DNA of 64,000 nt, taken from Bdellovibrionales bacterium. GTDB taxonomy: Bacteria > Bdellovibrionota > UBA1018. Below the pieces are notes generated by a model. That model saw only the letters and a list, made by a program, of their open reading frames with translations, was not told the origin of the DNA and made no database searches. Position numbers and translations under genes: made by a program. The stretch covers positions 1-64,000 of the forward strand of contig JAEUWC010000013.1 in assembly GCA_016786465.1 (NCBI GenBank), read 5' to 3'. Each line of letters begins with the position of its first letter. The first letter of the stretch is position 1. Shown piece after piece: positions 36,470 to 44,946 of the stretch.

Positions 36470-38388
36470 TTTGAATGGGCTCCGATCAGTTTGGATACGA
36501 TGTCAACCCGTCCCAGGGGCGCGCTGATGCAAACCCCTGAAGCCACCGAACGGATTTCTTCCATGACTTTCAGTGCGATATCGATACCGCGCTTGATTGC
36601 GTCGGCCTTGGCTTCAGGCGAATCGGTCGATCCGTTTGCGTCGGCTGACTTTTCCATTTCCTTTAAGACCCAGGTCGGAACATGAAGGCCCGGAACTTCG
36701 TTGGCCATGAATTCGGCGTTTCGAAGGCTGATCAAGGGCCAGATTCCAACGACATGGGGAATGGCTTTGTCGCCTAAGCGATCCATCCAGCGAAGGAAAC
36801 TTTCGCTATCAAAAATCGGCTGAGTGATCGCAAAATCGGCACCGCTTTCCAGTTTGTAAAGGTAGCGTTGGTGTTCCAGTTCCAGGTTGATCGCCGTTGG
36901 GTTGGTCGCCACGCCGATTCCAAATGAAGTTCCGCGCCCGATGGATTCGCCGCTGGGGGTGATCCCGCGGTTTAAGCAATCGGCTAGGTAAGTCAGGCCG
37001 ATGGAATCGATGTCGTAAACCGCAGTCGCTTCACGGTTATTTCCCAGTTTTGGGGGATCTCCGGTCACGATCAGGACATCGGTAACTCCGTTCACGTAAG
37101 CGCCCAAAAGATCGGATTGAAGCGCGATCAGGTTTCGATCGCGGGTCGTGAAGTGAGGAATCGCGTGCATCGCGCCTTTTGTTCGCGACTGAACCAACGA
37201 AGCCAGGTGCATGGAATTCACGCGGGTCATGGCGCGTGCGCCATCGGGAATATTGATCAGATCGACGCCTGTTTTTTGAAGAAGTTCGATGCCTTCAAAA
37301 AATTTCACCAGATCCGTGCCCTTGGGCGGCAGAACTTCAACCGAAAGAACTTTCTTTCCGGCGTTTAAGATCTGGCCGATCTTGGATTCCTTTCGGTCGG
37401 CCAAGGACCGCCGGGGCTGGGATTCAGAAGTCCCAGGTGTGGTCCCGCCTTTGACCGCTCCCGCATCCTGCTTCTTCGTTCGGTTCATGCCCGCGATGCC
37501 GCCGTAAATCTGGGCGTCGACCATCTTCAGCGAATGCGCAATGGCGTGAATATGTTCGGGGCGGGTTCCGCAGCAACCGCCGACGCCTGCGGCGCCTGCT
37601 TCAGCAAATCGTTTGGCGAATTTTGCGACGTAATCGGGCGACGACATATAAAAGTATCGACCGTTGACGTGTCTGGGCGTGCCGGCGTTGGGCTGAATGA
37701 TCAGCGGCTTTTGGGTCAGGGGCTTTAAAAACTTCAGCGAAACATAAAGATCGCTAGGGCCTTCGCTGCAGTTCAGTCCCAAGTACTGAATGTCGGTTCG
37801 TTCGCCGATTCGCTTTGCGAATTCCGTCAAAAGATCCTTTTGGCTGGATTTCACAGAAAGGCTAGCGACGATCGGGCGCACGGGATCGACCTTACGAATG
37901 CCTTCGATTGCGACTTCAAGTTCCGCGATCTGGGTAAAGGTTTCTAGGATGTAAAGGTCGAAGTCCTGTCCGGATTGGCAGGCGCTACTGGCAATCAGAC
38001 GGAATTCTTCTTTCGCATCTGAAAGCGCGAAAGGTCCCAGCGGTTCAACCAAGACGCCTAACGGACCCATCGAAAGCGCGACCTGAACTTTGTCGTGACC
38101 TTTTCGCGCATGGTTTGCGTTTTTCAGCGCGGCCTGAATGATTTCAAAAAGTTTTTGGTCGATGTCGAATTCTTTCAACTGGGGCCTGGACGCGCCAAAG
38201 GTGTTGGTCGTCAGGACCTGTGCGCCGGCTTCGATATAGGCCAAGTGGACATTGGCAACGTCAGCAGGGGACGAAAGGTTCAGTTCTTCGAACGGGCGGT
38301 TGATGAAAAAACCGCGTTCGTAAAGTTCGGTGCCCATTCCGCCGTCGAAGACGAGGATGGAACTTTGAGGAGTCGATTGAGGGGGCAT
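36466..38388 (-). CDS. Bifunctional homocysteine S-methyltransferase / methylenetetrahydrofolate reductase
   Basis: 640 residues. The N-terminal half (about 1-290) is a homocysteine methyltransferase barrel with DGGMGTELY and zinc-binding Cys in GLNCSEGP and GGCCGTRPEH. A linker rich in Lys and Ser (about 300-340) joins a MetF-like barrel (about 345-630) with VEVLPPKGTD, ITQPIFD and FGIGVATNPTA. Fusions of this layout, such as YitJ of Bacillus, make methyl-THF and can transfer methyl groups. It is the first gene of an operon with the RACo-like gene and metH, all with ATGA/TTGA overlaps. Confidence 0.9.
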   Translation of the reverse strand: MPPQSTPQSSILVFDGGMGTELYERGFFINRPFEELNLSSPADVANVHLAYIEAGAQVLTTNTFGASRPQLKEFDIDQKLFEIIQAALKNANHARKGHDKVQVALSMGPLGVLVEPLGPFALSDAKEEFRLIASSACQSGQDFDLYILETFTQIAELEVAIEGIRKVDPVRPIVASLSVKSSQKDLLTEFAKRIGERTDIQYLGLNCSEGPSDLYVSLKFLKPLTQKPLIIQPNAGTPRHVNGRYFYMSSPDYVAKFAKRFAEAGAAGVGGCCGTRPEHIHAIAHSLKMVDAQIYGGIAGMNRTKKQDAGAVKGGTTPGTSESQPRRSLADRKESKIGQILNAGKKVLSVEVLPPKGTDLVKFFEGIELLQKTGVDLINIPDGARAMTRVNSMHLASLVQSRTKGAMHAIPHFTTRDRNLIALQSDLLGAYVNGVTDVLIVTGDPPKLGNNREATAVYDIDSIGLTYLADCLNRGITPSGESIGRGTSFGIGVATNPTAINLELEHQRYLYKLESGADFAITQPIFDSESFLRWMDRLGDKAIPHVVGIWPLISLRNAEFMANEVPGLHVPTWVLKEMEKSADANGSTDSPEAKADAIKRGIDIALKVMEEIRSVASGVCISAPLGRVDIVSKLIGAHSK

Positions 38389-38452
38389 TTCGTATTTCTT
38401 AGCAAATCCCCGGGAATGAAGGAAATGGATATTTGACGCTATGCGTCTGTTT

Positions 38453-39445
38453 TTAGTACTGCAGGACCTTTTCTGGGCGGCGGTTCTGCAAAATCAGCTT
38501 TTCCAGATGGGGAATCTTACCTGCAAAGGGGATCAAATTCAGTCCGGATTGAAGTCGCTTGAAATCCAGGTGCAGTACCGACCGGATACGGCCGGGTTCA
38601 ATGTTCCCCCGACGATGGAAACCCAGGGTATTGGCAATCACCAGGGTATTGGCTTTGCCGGTCATCGACTTTTCTTCGATCCCCAGGGCCTTGCGATCGG
38701 CTGGGGATGGGACGTATCGTCCTAGGTACAGGTTTTCTTTCGGAAGTTCGTCGGTTCGACCCATCTGCATCTTCATCAGCTGACAGCTGCGACGGTATTC
38801 GTATTTCAGGCGTTCAAACGTCAGGCGATTGCTTTTGGGGGCGTAAACAAAGGCCCCGTCTTCGGTGCCGACATCGTCCAAGTACAGCCAGGCCTTGTAG
38901 ATCGGCAGCGAAGCGTCTTGGTGAAGAATCGTTTCGGCATCGAAGTCTTCGCTTTGGTGCAAGATCACGTTCTTTTTGTCTTTATAAGATTCGATGGAAA
39001 GGCGCTGCATGATGCAGGCCATGGGTAGCCTAATCTTTTTATGGGCTGCCCACTGGACGATTTTTCGAATCGTTTCAGACATCAGAAAAAGTCGTCGGGA
39101 AAGCGCGTAGGATTGCTGATTGGATTCAAGAACGTCGATTTCTTCAATCAGGTTCTTTCCCGAAACGCGGTTCCGGATGTCGGCATTATCCGGATTGAAA
39201 GAAGCCTTAAACTCTTCGCGCAAACGTTGAAAGTCTTCTTGGGGCAGAAAATTTTCGATGACGACGTAACCGTTTTGCTCAAGCGCACTTAGGGTCGATC
39301 GAAATTCAGGCGATACCCGCATGGGTCGCAAGTACCAAAAGAACCGGTCTAGAATGATGCGCAGGGGCTGAATTCCAAGGCGATTCAGCCAATAGGAATT
39401 GTAAAATTTGGGTGGAAGAACCAAATTTCGCATGATTGTCTTCAT
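38453..39445 (-). CDS. Phytanoyl-CoA dioxygenase (PhyH) family protein
   Basis: About 330 residues. ILHQDASLPIYKAWLYLDDV gives the HxD metal pair, and NTLGFHRRG gives the distal His, followed by the Arg that binds 2-oxoglutarate (IRSVLHLDF). Fe(II)/2-oxoglutarate oxygenases of this type hydroxylate lipids, amino acids or sugars. The start is uncertain: ATGs at 39457, 39451, 39445 and 39433 all lie in frame and overlap or touch the divergent FkbM gene. It belongs to the resident (GAG-poor) sequence, unlike the PhyH gene at 44026. Confidence 0.72.
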   Translation of the reverse strand: MKTIMRNLVLPPKFYNSYWLNRLGIQPLRIILDRFFWYLRPMRVSPEFRSTLSALEQNGYVVIENFLPQEDFQRLREEFKASFNPDNADIRNRVSGKNLIEEIDVLESNQQSYALSRRLFLMSETIRKIVQWAAHKKIRLPMACIMQRLSIESYKDKKNVILHQSEDFDAETILHQDASLPIYKAWLYLDDVGTEDGAFVYAPKSNRLTFERLKYEYRRSCQLMKMQMGRTDELPKENLYLGRYVPSPADRKALGIEEKSMTGKANTLVIANTLGFHRRGNIEPGRIRSVLHLDFKRLQSGLNLIPFAGKIPHLEKLILQNRRPEKVLQY

Positions 39446-39455
39446 GGTCATACGC

Positions 39456-40346
39456 ATGCCTATATCATTAAAAAGTACCGTTTCAGCCATTTTAGAAAAG
39501 ATCGTCAAGTTAACGGGTCGCAACAATCGGCTTTTTTCGATGATCCTGAACGGCCTAGCGGAACGCGAATTAGATCTGATGCAGCGTCCAAGCCTTCTTC
39601 AGAAGGTCGGCAATTACTTATTGCGTTTGATTCCTAAGGGGGCGTCTTTTCAGGACCCGATTTTCAAGAGCGTGAGTTTTCGTCACCGGGATTTCAAGTT
39701 CAAGGTTTGGCTGGATGTCACAGACTACACTCAGATCCGCTACTACTTTGCTTACCCGGATCCAGCCCTACGGAACTTGCTTTTAAAAGGGGGCCGGACT
39801 TTCGTCGATATTGGTTCAAACGTTGGAATTTTTTCGGTCCTTGCAGCTCAGACCTTTAAGAAAGTTCATGCTTTTGAACCTTTGCCCAGCGTCTTTGAAA
39901 CCCTTCAGAAGAATTCCAAGCCGCAAGGGAACATGTCAGTCCACAACGTGGCTCTTTCGGATCAAAGCGGCAGCGTCACCTTTCATTTTAATCCGCTGGG
40001 CAGTGGGGGGTCGTCGATTGAAGGGGTTCCCGCACACCATCTGGAAAAGACGAACAAAGTCGCCCGGACTTTTGATGTTCAAGCGCGAACCTTGGATAGC
40101 TACCTGGATGAAATCCAAGACGTTGATTTCATCAAGATCGATGTCGAAGGACATGAAACAAGCGCCCTTCGGGGGGCTTCAAAGACGATTGAAAAGTTTC
40201 GTCCCGCTTTGTTTGTCGAAATTCACGACGATCATCGCTTTCAGGAAATCAAAAAACTTTTACCCCAAGGGTACCGGGTCGTGGACCCAGTGACGATGCA
40301 GGAACACCCGCGCCCCTATCCGGATGTGCTTTTTCTAGCAAAGTAG
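39456..40346 (+). CDS. FkbM-family methyltransferase
   Basis: About 296 residues if started at the ATG at 39456. The FkbM domain is clear: FVDIGSNVGIFSVLAA (SAM-binding glycine motif, about 115-130), HAFEPLPSVFETLQKN, QARTLDSYLDEI, VDFIKIDVEGHETSALRGA (about 222-241) and PALFVEIHDDHRF. These enzymes methylate hydroxyls of sugars or polyketides and are frequent in surface-glycan loci. The 5' end is divergent from, and possibly overlaps, the PhyH gene. Confidence 0.85.
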   Translation: MPISLKSTVSAILEKIVKLTGRNNRLFSMILNGLAERELDLMQRPSLLQKVGNYLLRLIPKGASFQDPIFKSVSFRHRDFKFKVWLDVTDYTQIRYYFAYPDPALRNLLLKGGRTFVDIGSNVGIFSVLAAQTFKKVHAFEPLPSVFETLQKNSKPQGNMSVHNVALSDQSGSVTFHFNPLGSGGSSIEGVPAHHLEKTNKVARTFDVQARTLDSYLDEIQDVDFIKIDVEGHETSALRGASKTIEKFRPALFVEIHDDHRFQEIKKLLPQGYRVVDPVTMQEHPRPYPDVLFLAK

Positions 40347-40352
40347 CCAGGC

Positions 40353-41618
40353 TTAGTAGGGGTATCCCCAGACTTCAGCGGAATAAGGGTATCCCGACGT
40401 CGCCATTCCGATGATCAGCTTGCCCTGAAAAATCGTCATTTTATAGATCCACTGGGTGCCCGTGGTTCCCGTTTGCCCGGGGCTTAAGTGCCAGCTGGAT
40501 CCTTCAATTCCGTGACCTGCAACTTTGTTCCACACGTTCAACGTTTCATCCAATACCCAGATCGTCGCCGTTCCGGGCGCGCCGCCGGTCGAAAGGTAAA
40601 GCTTCCCGTTGTATTCAATCAGCTTATTGAAGATCTGGAAGTTCGACCATTCGGCAGGGACGTTGCCCACGGTTGACCAGGAAGTTCCGTCGAATTTCCA
40701 AACCGGATTTTCGCGATTTCCTGAAGGGTCAGACGATCCCTGAAGCGAAACATAAAGCTGCGAATGGTAAATGATTCCGTCGCCGACGAACTTGATTTCA
40801 GGATTGTTCCAGCTTCCTCGGATACCTTGACCGCCAATTTGTTCGAAGGTCGATCCGTCATATCGAAAGAAATTTCCGTTGTGATCCGATCGGCCTGCAA
40901 GGCCGCTGTAAAGGTAGGTGCCGTCGGAAAGCGAAACATAGGCCATGAAGTAGCCCTGGGTGTTGTTCCAACCGCCGTTTTCTCCGTTGATGCCGGTCAC
41001 CAAGGACCAAGTCGCCCCGTTGTAACGGTACAAAGGTGCGGCCAGCTGCCCGCTGCGTTCTTCAACTAAACCGGCGTAAAGCTGACCTTGGTGAAATGTC
41101 ATGTGCCAGACGTCGTCGATGTTTGACCCCCAGCTTCCGTTTAGGTTGTTGCCGCCGATTTGCGTCCAAGTGCTTCCATCAAATCTCCAGACGGTTGCCA
41201 TTCCCAAATAGTTGCCGGTTCCTGCGTAAAGGTAAGTTGAATCTGCGGCCATCGAGTTCACCGCATTGTACTGCCCTTCATTCCAGGAACCCATTTCTCC
41301 ACCTCCGGCAACGCGTTCCCATTCCGCCCCGTCAAAACGCCAGACTTCTCCGTACAGGTGGTCATTGTTCACTAGACCCACGTAAAGCTTGCCCTGAAAG
41401 ACCTGAAGCGGACGAACCTGGGTGTACTTGCGACCCAGCTGGTCCCAGCTTCCGTTTTGCTTCATCCCGCCCAAAAGCCGCCAAGGGGTATCGTCGGACC
41501 AGAACTTCAAAAATCCGGGTTCCGCCGGATCCGAGCAGCTGACCGCGGCAACGGAAAGCGCAGCCAGAACCAAGATCCAACCCTGGATTCTTTGGAACCT
41601 AAATGAGGTTGCGATCAT
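40353..41618 (-). CDS. Beta-propeller-like lipoprotein
   Basis: 421 residues. The N-terminus is a lipoprotein signal ending AVSC (Cys28). The mature protein is built of repeats of about 55-60 residues with the consensus VWRFDGxxW...GGxGxxGSWN...LYAG, read six or seven times. This fits a beta-propeller with one blade per repeat. The cell location is likely the outer membrane. Propellers of this sort bind ligands or proteins; no enzymatic residues are apparent. It precedes the imported island and is convergent with the FkbM gene. Confidence 0.72.
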   Translation of the reverse strand: MIATSFRFQRIQGWILVLAALSVAAVSCSDPAEPGFLKFWSDDTPWRLLGGMKQNGSWDQLGRKYTQVRPLQVFQGKLYVGLVNNDHLYGEVWRFDGAEWERVAGGGEMGSWNEGQYNAVNSMAADSTYLYAGTGNYLGMATVWRFDGSTWTQIGGNNLNGSWGSNIDDVWHMTFHQGQLYAGLVEERSGQLAAPLYRYNGATWSLVTGINGENGGWNNTQGYFMAYVSLSDGTYLYSGLAGRSDHNGNFFRYDGSTFEQIGGQGIRGSWNNPEIKFVGDGIIYHSQLYVSLQGSSDPSGNRENPVWKFDGTSWSTVGNVPAEWSNFQIFNKLIEYNGKLYLSTGGAPGTATIWVLDETLNVWNKVAGHGIEGSSWHLSPGQTGTTGTQWIYKMTIFQGKLIIGMATSGYPYSAEVWGYPY

Positions 41619-41801
41619 CCCTCCAATTCTAGCATGAATCTATCTAGGAGAGCGATGTGATCCAATCTGAGCCGTGTTAAATATTCATAAATTTCAACGT
41701 GTTAGGCTGTTGCGAGAGACTATTTTGTGTTGACTTTTATTGCACGAGCAGCGAGCAATTGGGGACTAGCGGTTAAACGAGTTTCGAGCAGAGGGTTTTT
41801 C

Positions 41802-43289
41802 TTGGGTTCAAACGTTTCGATACGTGCGCTTGCCTTTCGCTTATTCAAGAATTCTTCCCACTACGGGGTAGGCGTGTTTTTGGTTCGAGCAGGAAGCCTG
41901 TTCTTGCTCCCCTTATACTGGAGAAAGTTAGACCCAGCCGACTTTGGCGTAATCGGAATTGTAAATGGGATACTGGTTTTTCTTACCCCGGTCTTGGGTT
42001 TTGGTCTAGCGGACGCCGTTCAACGGTTTTATCTCGCTTGGCCTGAGTCCAAGCGAAAATCAAACCTTGGAATTCTCTGGTTGTTCGCAACTGTATCAAG
42101 CGCAGTTATCTGCCTTCTTTTGGAATGTTTTCATGGTCAAATATTTCCGGCTCTTTTTACGAATGTACCTTACGAGCCCCATCTTCGCACAGGCGTCTGG
42201 TCGGGGTTTGCACTCAGTTTAAGCACTTTCCCATTGGCTCTTTGGCGAATTCGCGAACAGCTCAGAGTCTATGTCGGTCTGACTGTAACTTCGTTTTTCA
42301 TGCAGTCTGGTTTGATACTGTTCAACCTTTTCTATTTGAATTTGGGACTACAGGGATATTTGTCTGCAATCCTAATCAGCAACTCACTCTCAGGCGTGGT
42401 GTATGTTGGATACATGTTCAAGGAAGTCCGCTGGGAAGCGGATTTCAAAGCATTGAAAGAGACCCTGATCTATTCTATTCCAATGGTGCCCGCGAATGTC
42501 GGGGAGGGAGTTTTTGGCGTCCTTGACCGATATTTTCTCGACAAATTCGTGGGACTTCGCGAGATGGGGATCTACTCCGTCGCAGGACAATTCGGAACAG
42601 CTTTCAACTTGTTCAACCAGATACTTAAGCTTTCGTGGGTTCCCTTCCTATTTCGCCTGACTTCGGAACGAGAAGATGCTCCTAAGGTACTTGGACGTTT
42701 GTCAACGGTATACCTTGCGGTCCTAGCACTCCCGGCAATCTGCCTTACGGCGGTTGCTCGAGAAATACTGTTGCTGGTCGGAAATTCGAAATTCTTCCCA
42801 TCGGCTCCTCTCATTTCATTTTTTGTTTTGGCTTACTTTATTTCTGGAGCCGCTACCGCTTTGGGGCGAGGAGTTGAGCTTTCAAGCCGCACATATTTTT
42901 CACCTCTCATCACGGTGGTTGGTCTTACGACTTGTGTCTGCAGCCTTTGGGCTTTAGTTCCTAGATATGGAATTTGGGGCGCCGTTCATGCGTTTGTACT
43001 TACGATGTCGGCGCGAGCCTTGGTTCAGATTTTCATTGCGGTTAAGCTCTACCCAAGACCCGTCTATTGGAGCCAGATTCTTGTCATATTTATCGGATCG
43101 ATGGGGGCCTGCATCCTTGCATTTCAGATCGAAACCGGTTTTCTATATCTAAACATTGTCGCAAAATTGGCGATCTGTGTCTTGGTTTGGGTGTTTCTTG
43201 CTATTCATTCAATAGGCGGGTCGGGAAATGCTAGTTGGCTAATGAATTCAGCGCTATTGAAAATGAAAAAAGTGGCGCCAACAGAATGA
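41802..43289 (+). CDS. Oligosaccharide flippase (Wzx-like, MOP superfamily)
   Basis: 495 residues from a TTG at 41802 with GAGGG six bases upstream. This start puts LFKNSSHYGVGVFLVRAG at the family's usual N-terminus, whereas the GTG at 41727 would add a doubtful 25-residue extension. About 12-14 hydrophobic segments are visible. The pattern LLPLYWRKLDPADFG is typical of polysaccharide biosynthesis flippases that move undecaprenyl-linked glycan repeats across the inner membrane. Codon use (more GAG, ATA, AGA) differs from most of the window, in keeping with transfer. Followed by a methyltransferase gene in ATGA overlap. Confidence 0.85.
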   Translation: MGSNVSIRALAFRLFKNSSHYGVGVFLVRAGSLFLLPLYWRKLDPADFGVIGIVNGILVFLTPVLGFGLADAVQRFYLAWPESKRKSNLGILWLFATVSSAVICLLLECFHGQIFPALFTNVPYEPHLRTGVWSGFALSLSTFPLALWRIREQLRVYVGLTVTSFFMQSGLILFNLFYLNLGLQGYLSAILISNSLSGVVYVGYMFKEVRWEADFKALKETLIYSIPMVPANVGEGVFGVLDRYFLDKFVGLREMGIYSVAGQFGTAFNLFNQILKLSWVPFLFRLTSEREDAPKVLGRLSTVYLAVLALPAICLTAVAREILLLVGNSKFFPSAPLISFFVLAYFISGAATALGRGVELSSRTYFSPLITVVGLTTCVCSLWALVPRYGIWGAVHAFVLTMSARALVQIFIAVKLYPRPVYWSQILVIFIGSMGACILAFQIETGFLYLNIVAKLAICVLVWVFLAIHSIGGSGNASWLMNSALLKMKKVAPTE

Positions 43290-44029
43290 AAATGGGGTGT
43301 GTTTTGATTCCTGCCTTGATTAAGGAAAAATTGATACTGTCAGTTCAGATGGCACAGGACTTCACGCTTTATCTTCGACACAAGCTCAGCGGGACTCCTT
43401 ATTTTAAGTACTATTCAGAACGCATGGATCGGATTGTAAAGAGGAACCCGAATTGGGGGCTAAATCTAGAGAGAGAGTTCCAACTCAAGTACCTGCAGAA
43501 GCAAGGAATGAAGCAGAGTGACTCTCTATTGGATTACGGCTGCGGCGCAATTTCGGCGGGACGGCACTTCATTGATTTTCTAGACAGGGGAAACTACGTT
43601 GGTGTTGACGTGTCGCCTGCAGTTGTACAAGAAGCGAAAAATCGAGTGTCCCGATTCGGATTGCTTGATAAAGAGCCAACGCTCTTTTGTATTTTTGAAG
43701 GGTCTTTGGCTATTGTTGGGCCACGGAAGTTTCGCTTTATTTGGGCCCAGTCTGTCCTTACTCACATGTCGCCTCAAGACATTCTATCGCTTCTTTGTGA
43801 TATCCAGCAGTTTATGGCAGCGGACTCTGAGTTTTTTGCGACATTCACCGAGAGCGCCACGGATGATATTCATCACCGGCACCTGCGAGACTGGAGTTAC
43901 CCACTCTCATTCTTTGAAAAGGCTGGTTTGCAGAACGGCCTGTCTGTTTCATTCGTGAAAGACTGGATGCATCCGAATGATCCGTCAGGTCGTGATAGGA
44001 TGGTCGTATTCAGATTAAAGAAAGAATGA
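43286..44029 (+). CDS. Class I SAM-dependent methyltransferase
   Basis: About 247 residues from the ATG at 43286 (ATGA overlap with the flippase stop); an ATG six bases later is also possible. The SAM-binding motif LLDYGCGAISAGRHF is at about 80-94, followed by YVGVDVSPAVV and FIWAQSVLTHMSP. This is a small-molecule type methyltransferase, likely acting on a sugar or lipid given the flippase and PhyH neighbours. Substrate unknown. Part of the imported segment. Confidence 0.8.
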   Translation: MKMGCVLIPALIKEKLILSVQMAQDFTLYLRHKLSGTPYFKYYSERMDRIVKRNPNWGLNLEREFQLKYLQKQGMKQSDSLLDYGCGAISAGRHFIDFLDRGNYVGVDVSPAVVQEAKNRVSRFGLLDKEPTLFCIFEGSLAIVGPRKFRFIWAQSVLTHMSPQDILSLLCDIQQFMAADSEFFATFTESATDDIHHRHLRDWSYPLSFFEKAGLQNGLSVSFVKDWMHPNDPSGRDRMVVFRLKKE

Positions 44030-44925
44030 GTCTGAGCATGAAAAAATGGCTGGGCCGAATCTACACACGAGTGTCCGTGAGGATTTTCGGAAATCGAATT
44101 GGCGTTGTCACCAACTTGTTGCACTATTTGTTTGGGGCATTTCTGCGGTCGATTTCTCTGTTCAAACCTTGGAATACAATGAGAAGCGCGAGCGACAAAG
44201 GAATGGAAATCCGAGAGAACGGATATGCGTCCGTGAGCCCCGTTCTCTCGGAGCAGTTTTTAAGTGCCCTTTCTGAAAAAATTGACAGGCTTATTGGGCG
44301 ACCCGACCAAGTCATCGGTACGCATACTGCTGGCGGAATTCTTCGACTAAAGGACTCGTTTATCCTGCTCCCAGAACTCGAAGTACTTCTAACGGCGCCC
44401 GAGTTACTTAATGCCGTATGCAGTTATTTTTCAAGTCCGTTCAAAGTGTACAGCTGTGATGTTTACAGGACATTTCCAGTTGAAACCCCAATAGTTGAAG
44501 AAAATTACAGTTTGATTTGGCATTTTGACAATGCTCCGCACTCGATGCTGAAGCTTATGGTTTATATAACGGACACACCAGAAGATCGGGGGGCATTGAC
44601 CCTAGTGCCCAAGCACACGAGTGCAGAACTCAAAAGAAAAGGATTCTGGGATCGGTTGAAGATGGATGCCTTTAGATCGACGATTCAAGAACAGGCGCGA
44701 ACTTTACCAGGTCCAAAAGGAACATGTCTTCTTTTTACTCCGCAATACTGCATTCACAAGGCCACACTCCCGCAGAAGAGTTATCGCGACGTAGCCGTTT
44801 TCTTACTGTTCCCGTCCTACGAATTTTCCCGTTTCAGTTCGGAGGTTCGTCGTACGTTGAGTTACAATTTTGGATACCTGGCCAATCCTTTCTCGGGTCG
44901 GCCTCTGAGAGTGGGAGACGAGTAG
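44026..44925 (+). CDS. Phytanoyl-CoA dioxygenase (PhyH) family protein, island copy
   Basis: 299 residues, ATGA overlap with the methyltransferase. LIWHFDNAPHSMLKLMVYIT gives the HxD metal motif (about 166-168). The segment DTPEDRGALTLVPKHT is the typical PhyH turn, and IHKATLP supplies the distal His. The Arg that binds 2-oxoglutarate is less clear than in the copy at 38453. Codon use is the most unlike the window average. Substrate unknown, perhaps the flipped glycan or a lipid. Confidence 0.7.
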   Translation: MSLSMKKWLGRIYTRVSVRIFGNRIGVVTNLLHYLFGAFLRSISLFKPWNTMRSASDKGMEIRENGYASVSPVLSEQFLSALSEKIDRLIGRPDQVIGTHTAGGILRLKDSFILLPELEVLLTAPELLNAVCSYFSSPFKVYSCDVYRTFPVETPIVEENYSLIWHFDNAPHSMLKLMVYITDTPEDRGALTLVPKHTSAELKRKGFWDRLKMDAFRSTIQEQARTLPGPKGTCLLFTPQYCIHKATLPQKSYRDVAVFLLFPSYEFSRFSSEVRRTLSYNFGYLANPFSGRPLRVGDE

Positions 44926-44946
44926 AAGAGTGTAGCGAAAGAAGCT

